DNA from: RGIG8244 sp045592785
Lineage (GTDB): Bacteria; Verrucomicrobiota; Lentisphaeria; Victivallales; UBA1829
DNA length: 64,000 nt
Reading direction: 5' to 3'
Assembly (NCBI GenBank): GCA_045592785.1
Contig: JAZNVL010000050.1
Span: 1-64,000, forward strand
Shown here: one piece after another, positions 46,223 to 54,386 of the stretch
Numbering within the stretch: position 1 is the first letter of the stretch
Layout: the number at the start of each line of letters is the position of its first letter
Translations under genes and position numbers: made by a program
The notes under the pieces: model-generated
What the model saw: the letters and a program-made list of their open reading frames with translations, nothing else
Told to the model about the DNA's origin: nothing
Databases searched by the model: none

Positions 46223-47071
46223 TCATCCGCGCGCTTCTGCCAATGCCGTACGCATCACTTCCACCGGTGCTTCTTTCCCCGTCCAGATCGTGAACGAGCG
46301 CGCTCCCTGGTGCAGAAGCATGGCAGAACCGCCGGAACATGCTATGCCGTTCGCACGGGCATACTGAAGGAGCGGGGTCTCCTTGTAAATCGTATCGAAA
46401 AGAAAGGTTTCCGGTGAGAGAAGATGCGGGTCAACCGGCGCAGGATCCGTTTCCTTCAACCCCAGACTCGTACACTGGACCGTCAGATCCGCTCCCGCAA
46501 ATGCCGCGCCATCCTGCAGCATCCCTGCGTAACAATGCAGTCCCGGAAAGCGGACGGCAAGACGGGCGCACAGGTTTTCCGCTTTCTCCACCGTACGGTT
46601 CACGATCCGGATGGATTTCGCCCCGCAGAAGGCTGCATGGAACGCCAGCGCAGGGACGACCCCGCCGCACCCGATAAAGCAGATCGAAATACCGGAAAGA
46701 GCAGGACCGCCACCCTCACGAACCGCCATCTCAAATCCATACCCGTCAGTGGAGTCTCCGGAAAGAGTGCCGTCCGGATTCACGGTGACCGTATTGACAC
46801 TTTCCGCCAGCGCGGCGTTTTCCGTGATGTGATCCAGGAACGGGATGATGTTGTTTTTATGGGGGACAGTGATATTGAATCCGGCGAGATATTTCCGTGC
46901 ATTCTCCGTGAAGGACGCCAGATCTTCTTTCAGGACATGCACTGCGATATACCGGGCATTCATATTCAGTGCGCGCAAAGCGGCATTGTGCATCTGCGGG
47001 GAAAGCGAGTGGGCAATCGGATCCCCGATCACCGCATATTGAAGTCCGTCATAAACAAAATCGTCCGGCAT
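46223..47071 (-). CDS. aroE: Shikimate dehydrogenase
   Basis: Reduces 3-dehydroshikimate to shikimate with NADPH. The 282-residue protein has YAVIGDPIAHSLSPQMHNAA (shikimate pocket), the catalytic Lys in FNITVPHKNNI, Asp in GDSTDGYGFEMA, and a glycine-rich IGCGGVVPALAF in the place of the usual GAGGAA. It has its own promoter and is separated from serA by 247 bp. AGGAAC lies just before the ATG. Confidence 0.93.
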   Translation of the reverse strand: MPDDFVYDGLQYAVIGDPIAHSLSPQMHNAALRALNMNARYIAVHVLKEDLASFTENARKYLAGFNITVPHKNNIIPFLDHITENAALAESVNTVTVNPDGTLSGDSTDGYGFEMAVREGGGPALSGISICFIGCGGVVPALAFHAAFCGAKSIRIVNRTVEKAENLCARLAVRFPGLHCYAGMLQDGAAFAGADLTVQCTSLGLKETDPAPVDPHLLSPETFLFDTIYKETPLLQYARANGIACSGGSAMLLHQGARSFTIWTGKEAPVEVMRTALAEARG

Positions 47072-47106
47072 GTTCCTGTTCTTTCTTTCTGGTTGTTACT
47101 CTTGAT

Positions 47107-47134
47107 ACTATAGCACAGATTCGCGTTTTTTCAA
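47107..47134 (-). promoter_or_regulatory. Promoter of aroE
   Basis: Minus strand TTGAAA (47134-47129), 16 bp, TATAGT (47112-47107), with TGC before the -10 box. Confidence 0.6.
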
Positions 47135-47140
47135 GAGACT

Positions 47141-48148
47141 TCACGCTTCCGGAACGAGTTCCGCTTTCAAAAGACAGGGCCCGTGCTTGAAGACGGTATC
47201 ATCTTCCAGCGATTTGAAAAAGAGACGTCCCGCTTCCGTCGTGAGATTGCCGCTGAATTTCACAAAGATGAGTTTATCACAGGACTGCATATTATCCAGC
47301 CGTGTCGTGGAGCCCAGAACACAGTTCGCGCCGCGTTTGTTCACATGGAAGAACGCCAACACATGGACCAGTGCCCCGCCTTCGCAAAGGATCGCATCGT
47401 ATTCCTCCTGCTGCGCCAGAAAATCGTGCATCGCATCGGCGGAGAAGGAAGGCTTCCAGAAAATATCGTTTTCCGTCACCGGGAGATCATACTTCTTCAC
47501 GATGTTCATGTATCCCTGCTTCAACAACTGCGAAGGATAATAGTCTTTTTCACCGTTGATCAACGCGATCCGGCGACACCCTTTTGCCACAAAGGATTCC
47601 ATCAGCAGTTCCGCCCCACGGCTCCAGTCATGATCCACCACGTTCTGTTTCCGGGTGCAGGCATTGCTTCCCACATAGATCACAGGAACCCCGATGGAGT
47701 TCAGAAAATGGACCCATTCCTCCGTCAGCCGTCCCGCCACAAATACCGCCTGCACTTCCTGCGCCGCTTTCACGATCTTCTGATCCGGACTCCCCGACCA
47801 GGTCATGATCCGCAGCCCGATATTCCGTTCACGCAGATACTCCGCAAGACCGATGCCTTTATCGTGTCCCGTCGCCCCCGGGACTGTGATCAGAAGGTAG
47901 AGAAAACTCCCCTTCTGTTCCCAGGTACCGATGTCCCTGGCAAGGTAGATCCCGGACCCTTTGTGCTTACGCAAATATCCTTCCGCCGCCAGTTCATCCA
48001 ACGCGCGCCGCATACAGATCTCGCTGAATGCAAACATGCCGCGCATGGAGGGCAGCGACGGCAGACGGTCCCCTTTTTTCAGATGATTGGTTGCGATGAG
48101 GTCAAAAATTGCATACTTCGCCTGATTGTACTTGAGAATTCTCGGCAT
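47141..48148 (-). CDS. GntR/LacI-type chimeric transcriptional regulator
   Basis: A 335-residue regulator with an N-terminal GntR-type winged helix (residues about 8-75: KGDRLPSLPSMRGMFAFSEICMRRALDELAAEGYLRKHKGSGIYLA). A LacI/periplasmic-binding-like sensor follows (about 80-330), with GVPVIYVGSNAC and ESFVAKGCRRIALINGEKDY. This is the AraR-like architecture, so the ligand is probably a sugar. No sugar operon lies next to it. A perfect palindrome overlaps its own promoter, suggesting autoregulation. Confidence 0.88.
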   Translation of the reverse strand: MPRILKYNQAKYAIFDLIATNHLKKGDRLPSLPSMRGMFAFSEICMRRALDELAAEGYLRKHKGSGIYLARDIGTWEQKGSFLYLLITVPGATGHDKGIGLAEYLRERNIGLRIMTWSGSPDQKIVKAAQEVQAVFVAGRLTEEWVHFLNSIGVPVIYVGSNACTRKQNVVDHDWSRGAELLMESFVAKGCRRIALINGEKDYYPSQLLKQGYMNIVKKYDLPVTENDIFWKPSFSADAMHDFLAQQEEYDAILCEGGALVHVLAFFHVNKRGANCVLGSTTRLDNMQSCDKLIFVKFSGNLTTEAGRLFFKSLEDDTVFKHGPCLLKAELVPEA

Positions 48149-48179
48149 GACATACTTTCATTTTTTAGTTTTTATAATT

Positions 48180-48197
48180 TTGTATATAAATATACAA
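48180..48197. promoter_or_regulatory. Perfect palindrome, candidate operator of the GntR/LacI-type regulator
   Basis: TTGTATAT-AA-ATATACAA: two 8-bp arms around 2 bp. It overlaps the -10 box of the regulator promoter and resembles the AraR operator pattern TTGTACGTACAA known from Bacillus. Confidence 0.55.
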
Positions 48198-48216
48198 CCT
48201 TAAAAAAAGAAATCAA
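48189..48216 (-). promoter_or_regulatory. Promoter of the GntR/LacI-type regulator
   Basis: Minus strand TTGATT (48216-48211), 16 bp, TATATT (48194-48189), about 40 nt before the ATG. The -10 box lies inside the palindrome at 48180-48197. Confidence 0.55.
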
Positions 48217-48217
48217 G

Positions 48218-48517
48218 CGCGGTTTGAAATATTTTTGCATTTTTTTCTAAAAAAGCTTGATTTCATCAACATGTGATGCAGTGTACCACAGGATCATTAT
48301 ACATAACGCTATAATTCGGAATCCTGCGATGAATGGGATGATATTACGCTCATCATGGAGCAGGCCGCTGTCGGGAACCCGTGATGATCCTTGATCAAAC
48401 CGGGTTTGTCCCCGTGGATCACTCCCGGGATGGACGGAAACGGACCGTGCGTACGCCGTTCCGTGTATACACACCCGTTGTCCTGCGGATCGGCTGACGT
48501 TCCTTTTCTCTCCCGGC
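48218..48517. other. 300-bp gap without recognisable gene
   Basis: The stretch lies between the GntR/LacI-type promoter and the terminator of the giant repeat protein gene. Open frames here are short, overlap one another and have no ribosome-binding site or family resemblance. I see no tRNA, strong hairpin or repeat. It may hold a decayed gene. Confidence 0.5.
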
Positions 48518-48555
48518 AAAAAAATCCGGCTGACCTCATTAGAGATCAGCCGGAT
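48518..48555 (-). terminator. Rho-independent terminator of the giant repeat protein gene
   Basis: ATCCGGCTGA (48524-48533) pairs with TCAGCCGGAT (48546-48555), with an inner 3-bp extension and a small loop. On the minus strand it is followed by seven T. It lies 29 nt after the stop codon. Confidence 0.88.
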
Positions 48556-48584
48556 GATTTTTTGTTGTGAAACAGACAGGATGC

Positions 48585-51500
48585 TTATGCCAGCATCGCG
48601 TTTGTATTCGCCTGCCGGTTCATTTCATCCACGATGGAGTCGATGGCGGCAGTGCAGGATGTTTCGGGAGAATAATCGCTCTGCCATGCCATGAGATCCA
48701 GAGAATCATCAGCAACCAAAGAGTTGGAAGCCAACGCTGTTTTGATCACGAAGCTGCCGGTCTTGACACTGCTGTTTCCTGCGGCATCGAAAGCAACCAT
48801 CTGATATTCATAATTACCCAGATCAAGGCCTTCGATTTCGAAGGAATTCACATTGCCGAGAAGTTCTTCCGTCTTCCAGAGAGAGCTGTCGCCATCTGCC
48901 ACACCGTAGGACAATTCATAGCGAACAACGCCCACGTTATCCTTGGGAGTCTTCCATGTGAGGGTGACGTCGTTATCTTCCACCTTTGCCTTGACGGAAG
49001 TCGTCTTGGGATCGGTGATATCTTTCACCGTGACTTCGCAGGTTCCGGCAACGCTCTTATTCTTCGCCTTGTCAAAAGCAAAGACTTCCACATTGAACTT
49101 GCCTGCATCGAGATTCTTGATGGAGATGGAGTTGGTCTTGGTGGAGTATTTCTTACCGTTGATGAAGACTTCATATTTGACCACACCAACATTATCACTG
49201 GAAGCATCCCAGGAAATGACAGCGAGATCTTCATCCGCTTCGCCGATGACTTTCACGTTGGTGACCGTTGTGGGCTTTGCGGAATCTTTGATGGTGACGT
49301 TCTTCTTCGCCACTTGGGATTCGAGCCCGGCTGCATCATACGCGATCGCTGTGAAGGTGAACTTACCGGCGATTTCGGTCTGATTATAGGTAAATGCCAA
49401 CGGATTACCTGCATCGGGGGAGAGCTGGATTTCCCCGTCACCAATCTGCACGCAAACTTTGTAATCCACAATGCCCACATTATCGGAAAATCCGGTCAGA
49501 TTGACTGTAACGGAATTGTTGTTGATTGGACCGATCAGGATCTTGCCCTTCTTCGGATCGGTCACGTCCTTGACAGTCACAGTCTTCACATCGCTTACCA
49601 TGGTTTCAACGTTCTCCATACCCTCCTGGGTAATGGTTGCTTTCACCTGATATTCGTAGGTACCGACAGCCTGATTGGAGAGTTTATACTTATTGGATTT
49701 GGTGGTGTATTCTCTGCCATTGACGGTCAGCGTATAAACGGCTTTCTGACCTTTTTCCAGTTCCAGTTTTTCCCATTCGTAAGTTACATTGTATTTCTTG
49801 ACTTCCGCAGTGATATTGCCGGGCGCATCCGGTTGGGTGATAATATTGTTCACTTCGAAAGAGGTCACTTCGGAAACGTTACCGGCAGCATCGACACCGC
49901 GGAAGAACACCGTACCATTGGCAGTCACAGAAACACCGCTGTCTGTATAATTCCGCCATTTTTCACCGTCGAAAGAGTACTGTTTGAAAGTGGAATCGGC
50001 ACTGAAAGATGCGTAAACGACCACAGCTTCGTTCGTTTGTCCGGAAGTACTGGCCGTTACATCAAAAGGCCGTTCCGGAGCAATCTTATCAATATTGGCA
50101 ACTTCATAGCTTGTGATTTCGGAATAATTGCCATTGGCATCTTTGGCGCGGAAATACACGGTACCGTTATCGCTCATGGTCACGCCATTATCATAGGCGA
50201 TCCAGGAGTTGCCGTCAAACGAATATTCCTTCACCACAGAAATGGAATCGAATACCGCGCTGACCACCACATCACCGTTGGTCATATCCGTAATATTTGC
50301 ACTTGCTTTGGGTGCATCCGGTTTGGTCTTGATGATGTTGGTGACTTCATATTCCGCGACTTCAGAAATATTACCGTCTTCATCGATCCCGCGGAAATAC
50401 ACGGTACCGTTGGAAGAAACTTCAACCCCGGTGGCAGGATCATAAGTCTGCCAGGTGCTGCCATCCAGTGAATACTGCTGTTCCACCGCATCTTCCCCGA
50501 AATCTGCGTAAATCGTCACCGTGCCAGTGGTGGGTTCCTGGGTGCTGGGTGTGGGCGCCGGTGCATCCGGCGCATCCGTATCGGCAGCAGTGGTCTTGTT
50601 GATCGTGAGAATCAGGGCACCGTTTTCGCCAACGGAAAGAACATATTCTTTTCCGCTGTAGACGATGGTCTTCACCTGGGAATTGAATGTACCGTAGTAG
50701 ACATCTTCGGTGTTATACAGCTTGACTTCGCAGTTGAAACCGTAGGCATTGGATGCCAACGTGTATGCACCGTTCGTCTGGTTCGCATCTACATCGATGG
50801 TAAACAGCGCAGAGGAAACGGCACCGATATTTTCAACAAAGACATAATCGGCGGAGACTTCCATACCGGAAACATCCAGCGTGATCGTGGCACCCATGGC
50901 ATTCACATTACCGCCTGTACAGGAAATCGTACCGGCGACATGAATATCATCGTAAAGGATCGCGCCGCGGTCCAGTACAAGGGTCGCACCCTGCGCCACA
51001 TTGACACCTGCACCGATGATCCCTTTGGATTCCACGTGGATCGTACCACCGGATGTGGTATCAATAACAGTTGCTTCCGCCCCATTGCCGACGAACAGCA
51101 GACCGCCGTCGCGCACCATGGTATTATCGGCGATACCGCCGGAATAGACATTGAGTTCGCCGCCATTTTCCAACAGGAAGTTGGAGGCAACACCACTCTG
51201 CAGAAGCATATCTTCTTCGAAATAGGAGTTGGTCCCGGAAATAATGGTCGCACCGGAAACGATCGTGCTGCTGCCGCCGGATGTTTCTCCCGTGGTTCCG
51301 CTGAGAATATCGTCAATGATGCTGCTGCCGCCGGATGTGGTTTCGTCCACAATATCCTGTTCGGGCGTATCACCGCCGCTGACCATCTGACCGTCGCCAC
51401 CGTAAACATACGCCACGATAGCACCGCCGGAATGCTGATTCACATCCAGAGCGATCGCTCCGGAGGAGACCACCAGTTTCCCGCCGTTTTCAATTTGTGT

Positions 51501-53330
51501 AACAAGAGCAGATGCGCCGGAATCCAGTCTCATATCGGCGCCGGAGGACATGATAAAGTTGGAAGCGGTACCACCGCTCAACATAAAGTTTCCGTTAGCG
51601 TTGGACCCGGTAACATACTGGAGACGTGCGCTGTTGTATACCTGCAGACTGATCATACCGCCTGCGGAATGTTTGATTCCGGTAGCAGTGGCATCGGCAT
51701 CCAGCAGAAGCTTACCGCCGGAACTGACATGCGTATTGGTCACTTTGCCTTTGTAACCCACATCCTGCACACCGCCATTTTTGAGGACCTGTCCGTCAAT
51801 GGAGTGTCCGTTTTCCACGACCAATGTGAAATTGGAGAGGGTATTCAAACCGCTGGTCACATTTCCCTTCACAGAGAAACCGTAACCCATATCCACGCTG
51901 TAACCGGTAACATTTGCACCCAGTGCGACGGTAGCTTTGGCACCTTTCTGCAACTGAATATTTACTGCGGATGTGCCGGACTCGATCATCGCGACACCAT
52001 TTTCATAGATGATAAAGTTGGAAGCGACACCGTTGACCAGACCGAAAGAGGAACCTACTGCATTTGTCCCGCTGATCAGCGTGGACTTATCACCGGAAGT
52101 CAATACAAGGCTCACGGTCCCGCCTGCTTCCTGTGTGATCCCGGTGGCACTGCCGCCTTCTGTAACAGCAAGAGCCGCTTCATCTTTCAGGGTCACGCCA
52201 GTCATATTTCCGTTGGCAGTGACATGTGCCTTTCCGTAAATCGTAGTATTATTGAGTACGGCTGTGTTGGAAACGACCGCAATACCTTCTTCTGCGATCA
52301 CGGTATTGACCGCATTCGCTCCGGATGTAAAGTATCCGATACCTTTGAAATTCAAGCCGGAAGCCTCACCGGCGATCCCGTCTTTTGTTACAACGTCGAT
52401 TTGCGCCATACCGGCGACCTGTTCCATGGAACCGGCGATTTTACCGCCCTGGGCGAGCAGAACATCTTCGACAACGGCGCCGTTTCCGACCTGGATATTA
52501 CCGCCATTTGCCGCCGTGATGCCGCCCACATCCGTACCGGAATAGATGTAGGCAACGCCGCCTTCTTCCACCAGAATACCGGTACCGATTGCACCGTTGG
52601 AAACAAACATCTTGCCGTCCCGGACCGTCACATCCTGAAGATCTGCGCCGGAACCGACACTCATCGTTCCTTCGAAGTCCACATTCTCAACTTTTCCTGT
52701 GACTTTTCCGGAGGTCAGGGTCTGAATATAACCTTCCGTCGTTCCAACCTGGGTAAAGTCTTCGACGGAGGCACCCTGCTTCATTGTGATACCATTGACC
52801 GTCGCCTTGTTATCGGTGACCAGGCCTGCGCCGCTGGAAACAGCAACATTGGAGACCGTTGCTCCGGCATAGACTTTCATTTCTGTATCGCCGGAAATTT
52901 TGGCGTTCGTTACAGTACCGCCCTTTACAGCAAATCCACCGTTCGTCTGTGTAAATCCTTTAATAACAGCACCATCAGCAGCCGAAATATAACCTTCGAC
53001 TTTCAAACCGGAAGCATTTCCCGCAATGGCACCGCCGCTGATCTTATCGATCGTTGCGGAACCGCCGGTCTGTTTGAATTCACCGGCAACTGCACCGGCG
53101 ATCAGCGTGACAGAATCCGCGACACCATCCTTGTAGACCGTGATGTAAGAATCGGAATGAACAATGACGTTCCCGGCGTAACCTCCGGAAGATACGTTCA
53201 GATTACCTTCTTCAACTGTAACATTGTTCGCCTTTCCTGCGGAGTTGACATCCATTCTCGCATTATCCAGCAGAGTAACATCATTCACCGTTTCACCGGC
53301 AAAGACGTTGATAAATTGCGGGTCCACCAT
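48585..53330 (-). CDS. Giant AIDA-repeat/fibronectin-like surface protein
   Basis: A 1581-residue repetitive protein. Residues 1 to about 860 are AIDA-like beta-helix repeats of roughly 18-22 residues (pattern GG-x-A-x-x-x-x-V-x-x-G-G). A transition domain to about 920 follows (TLASNAYGFNCEVKLYN). Three repeats of about 80 residues (930-1160) share YSFDG-x-x-W and TVYFRGxDxxGNxSEV, like OmpL47/Ig-type adhesin modules. Four fibronectin III-like domains occupy about 1165-1530 (DNVGVVxYEV, AGxFxxxVxAFDxAGN). The C-terminal 50 residues are an acidic helix-like tail (SLDLMAWQSDYSPET). There is no Sec signal peptide and no autotransporter barrel, so export may use the C-terminus, as in type I secretion (inferred). 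GGAG lies 9 nt before the ATG. Confidence 0.85.
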   Translation of the reverse strand: MVDPQFINVFAGETVNDVTLLDNARMDVNSAGKANNVTVEEGNLNVSSGGYAGNVIVHSDSYITVYKDGVADSVTLIAGAVAGEFKQTGGSATIDKISGGAIAGNASGLKVEGYISAADGAVIKGFTQTNGGFAVKGGTVTNAKISGDTEMKVYAGATVSNVAVSSGAGLVTDNKATVNGITMKQGASVEDFTQVGTTEGYIQTLTSGKVTGKVENVDFEGTMSVGSGADLQDVTVRDGKMFVSNGAIGTGILVEEGGVAYIYSGTDVGGITAANGGNIQVGNGAVVEDVLLAQGGKIAGSMEQVAGMAQIDVVTKDGIAGEASGLNFKGIGYFTSGANAVNTVIAEEGIAVVSNTAVLNNTTIYGKAHVTANGNMTGVTLKDEAALAVTEGGSATGITQEAGGTVSLVLTSGDKSTLISGTNAVGSSFGLVNGVASNFIIYENGVAMIESGTSAVNIQLQKGAKATVALGANVTGYSVDMGYGFSVKGNVTSGLNTLSNFTLVVENGHSIDGQVLKNGGVQDVGYKGKVTNTHVSSGGKLLLDADATATGIKHSAGGMISLQVYNSARLQYVTGSNANGNFMLSGGTASNFIMSSGADMRLDSGASALVTQIENGGKLVVSSGAIALDVNQHSGGAIVAYVYGGDGQMVSGGDTPEQDIVDETTSGGSSIIDDILSGTTGETSGGSSTIVSGATIISGTNSYFEEDMLLQSGVASNFLLENGGELNVYSGGIADNTMVRDGGLLFVGNGAEATVIDTTSGGTIHVESKGIIGAGVNVAQGATLVLDRGAILYDDIHVAGTISCTGGNVNAMGATITLDVSGMEVSADYVFVENIGAVSSALFTIDVDANQTNGAYTLASNAYGFNCEVKLYNTEDVYYGTFNSQVKTIVYSGKEYVLSVGENGALILTINKTTAADTDAPDAPAPTPSTQEPTTGTVTIYADFGEDAVEQQYSLDGSTWQTYDPATGVEVSSNGTVYFRGIDEDGNISEVAEYEVTNIIKTKPDAPKASANITDMTNGDVVVSAVFDSISVVKEYSFDGNSWIAYDNGVTMSDNGTVYFRAKDANGNYSEITSYEVANIDKIAPERPFDVTASTSGQTNEAVVVYASFSADSTFKQYSFDGEKWRNYTDSGVSVTANGTVFFRGVDAAGNVSEVTSFEVNNIITQPDAPGNITAEVKKYNVTYEWEKLELEKGQKAVYTLTVNGREYTTKSNKYKLSNQAVGTYEYQVKATITQEGMENVETMVSDVKTVTVKDVTDPKKGKILIGPINNNSVTVNLTGFSDNVGIVDYKVCVQIGDGEIQLSPDAGNPLAFTYNQTEIAGKFTFTAIAYDAAGLESQVAKKNVTIKDSAKPTTVTNVKVIGEADEDLAVISWDASSDNVGVVKYEVFINGKKYSTKTNSISIKNLDAGKFNVEVFAFDKAKNKSVAGTCEVTVKDITDPKTTSVKAKVEDNDVTLTWKTPKDNVGVVRYELSYGVADGDSSLWKTEELLGNVNSFEIEGLDLGNYEYQMVAFDAAGNSSVKTGSFVIKTALASNSLVADDSLDLMAWQSDYSPETSCTAAIDSIVDEMNRQANTNAMLA

Positions 53331-53351
53331 AACTCAATTCTCCTATGTTGC

Positions 53352-53377
53352 GGTCCGCGCTTATTTTCAGCCGGACC
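53352..53377 (-). other. Hairpin in the leader of the giant repeat protein gene
   Basis: GGTCCG and CGGACC arms (53352-53357 and 53372-53377) form a 6-bp stem, extendable by GCT/AGC, shortly before the ribosome-binding site. It could protect the mRNA or tune translation. Confidence 0.45.
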
Positions 53378-53406
53378 ATGCCATTATTACAATTATACTC
53401 GTAAAG

Positions 53407-53434
53407 AATATATCACGGCGGATTGCATTGTCAA
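53407..53434 (-). promoter_or_regulatory. Strong promoter of the giant repeat protein gene
   Basis: Minus strand TTGACA (53434-53429), 16 bp, TATATT (53412-53407). With the tRNA-Glu promoter it is the closest to consensus in the window. The leader is about 70 nt. Confidence 0.7.
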
Positions 53435-53497
53435 ATTTTTTTTCACTAAAAATCAAAAAAAATTAGGTTTTTGACTGGAAATTATCATATTCCCGGG

Positions 53498-53503
53498 TAT
53501 ATT
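53498..53503 (+). promoter_or_regulatory. -10 box of the 53548-58567 cluster
   Basis: TATATT at 53498-53503. The best -35 at 16 bp is TGGAAA (53476-53481), and TTGACT lies 21 bp away, too far. The promoter therefore looks weak or activator-dependent. Confidence 0.4.
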
Positions 53504-53547
53504 TCAACATACTTTCCCGTTTTTTTAACTTTTTTGGAGTTTGTGAT

Positions 53548-53907
53548 ATGACTGATTCTTACCGGATGTTGGCGGATAATATGCCGATCGTTCCCGATGA
53601 AAATCCCGGAAATTTCTCCGTCGATTTTACTGTCCCGGAAAATTTCGCACCGTTGAACGGACATTTTCCCGGGAATCCCATCCTCCCCGGGATCGCACAG
53701 ATCTCCATCGTCTCTGCCATCATGGAAAAAGCATTGGCGCATCCTCTGGAACTGGTGGAAGTACGCCGGGTCAAATTTCTTTCTCCGGCGACGCCCGGCA
53801 TGGCTCTCAACATCCGGATCAGATACGCCGACAACACCGTCAGCGCCGATTTCTTTTCCGGCGAAAAGAAGATCTCTTCTCTGAAACTCGTTTACGCCGG
53901 AGCATGA
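53548..53907 (+). CDS. Hotdog-fold 3-hydroxyacyl-ACP dehydratase-like protein (ApeI/FabZ-like)
   Basis: A 119-residue hotdog protein with H39-F-P-G-N-P-I-L-P-G, the FabZ/FabA active-site motif. The catalytic Glu of FabZ, 14 residues after that His, is Ser53 here. The continuation PGIAQISIV is like ApeI-type dehydratases of aryl polyene clusters, as I recall them. GGAG lies 8 nt before the start. It is the first gene of a run of six coupled genes. The probable role is dehydration of a carrier-bound 3-hydroxyacyl intermediate. No carrier protein is encoded in the window. Confidence 0.82.
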   Translation: MTDSYRMLADNMPIVPDENPGNFSVDFTVPENFAPLNGHFPGNPILPGIAQISIVSAIMEKALAHPLELVEVRRVKFLSPATPGMALNIRIRYADNTVSADFFSGEKKISSLKLVYAGA

Positions 53908-54386
53908 TGATGGCACGGAAAGAATACTCCCATTTCGAACGGATCCCCGGCGCACCCGATCCCGTGACCGCTGTGGTGTCACGCCGGGTCAAGTTTCACG
54001 AACTGGATCCCATGACCGTGGTATGGCATGGGCGTTATCCCGAATATTTTGAAGAAGCCCAGATCGCATTGGGCAAAAAATGCGGTTTCTCTTATCCCTT
54101 TCTCCGGGATGCCGGGATCGTCACACCAATTCATCAGTTCCATATCGAATACAAACAATCCCTTTACGATGATGAACTCTTTCAGGTGAAAGCAACCATG
54201 GTCTGGACCGAAGCCGCAAGGATCAATATGGAATACGTCATCACGAAAGAGGACGGGACGATCGCATCCACCGGGTACACCGTTCAGTTATTCGTGGATG
54301 CGCACACGAAGGAAGTCCTCTGGTTCCCCCCGCCCTTCTGGGAAGATTGTCTCAAACGTTGGAAGAATGGAGAATTCGCAGTATGA
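53904..54386 (+). CDS. Acyl-CoA/ACP thioesterase, 4HBT family
   Basis: A hotdog thioesterase of 160 residues, with the family active-site stretch FHELDPMTVVWHGRYPEYFEEAQIALGKKCGF in the first third. The same DxMxxVWHGxYxxYFE pattern is known to me from thioesterases of Bacteroidetes flexirubin/aryl-polyene clusters. The ATG overlaps the dehydratase stop as ATGA, and two further ATGs follow directly, so the exact start is open by one or two codons. It probably releases the acyl product from its carrier. Confidence 0.85.
   Translation: MMMARKEYSHFERIPGAPDPVTAVVSRRVKFHELDPMTVVWHGRYPEYFEEAQIALGKKCGFSYPFLRDAGIVTPIHQFHIEYKQSLYDDELFQVKATMVWTEAARINMEYVITKEDGTIASTGYTVQLFVDAHTKEVLWFPPPFWEDCLKRWKNGEFAV

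Noticed and set aside
48247..48519. Short minus-strand frames in the gap beside the GntR/LacI-type gene
   Set aside because: Two overlapping short frames, no ribosome-binding site, no recognisable residues. One runs into the terminator stem of the neighbour.
48567..53474. Long plus-strand frames opposite the giant repeat protein, looking repetitive
   Set aside because: They mirror the repeats of the minus-strand gene. The minus frame has the promoter, ribosome-binding site and terminator.
53471..53503. Consensus promoter TTGACT ... TATATT for the six-gene cluster
   Set aside because: The spacer would be 21 bp, too long for a normal sigma-70 promoter, so only the -10 box is reported.
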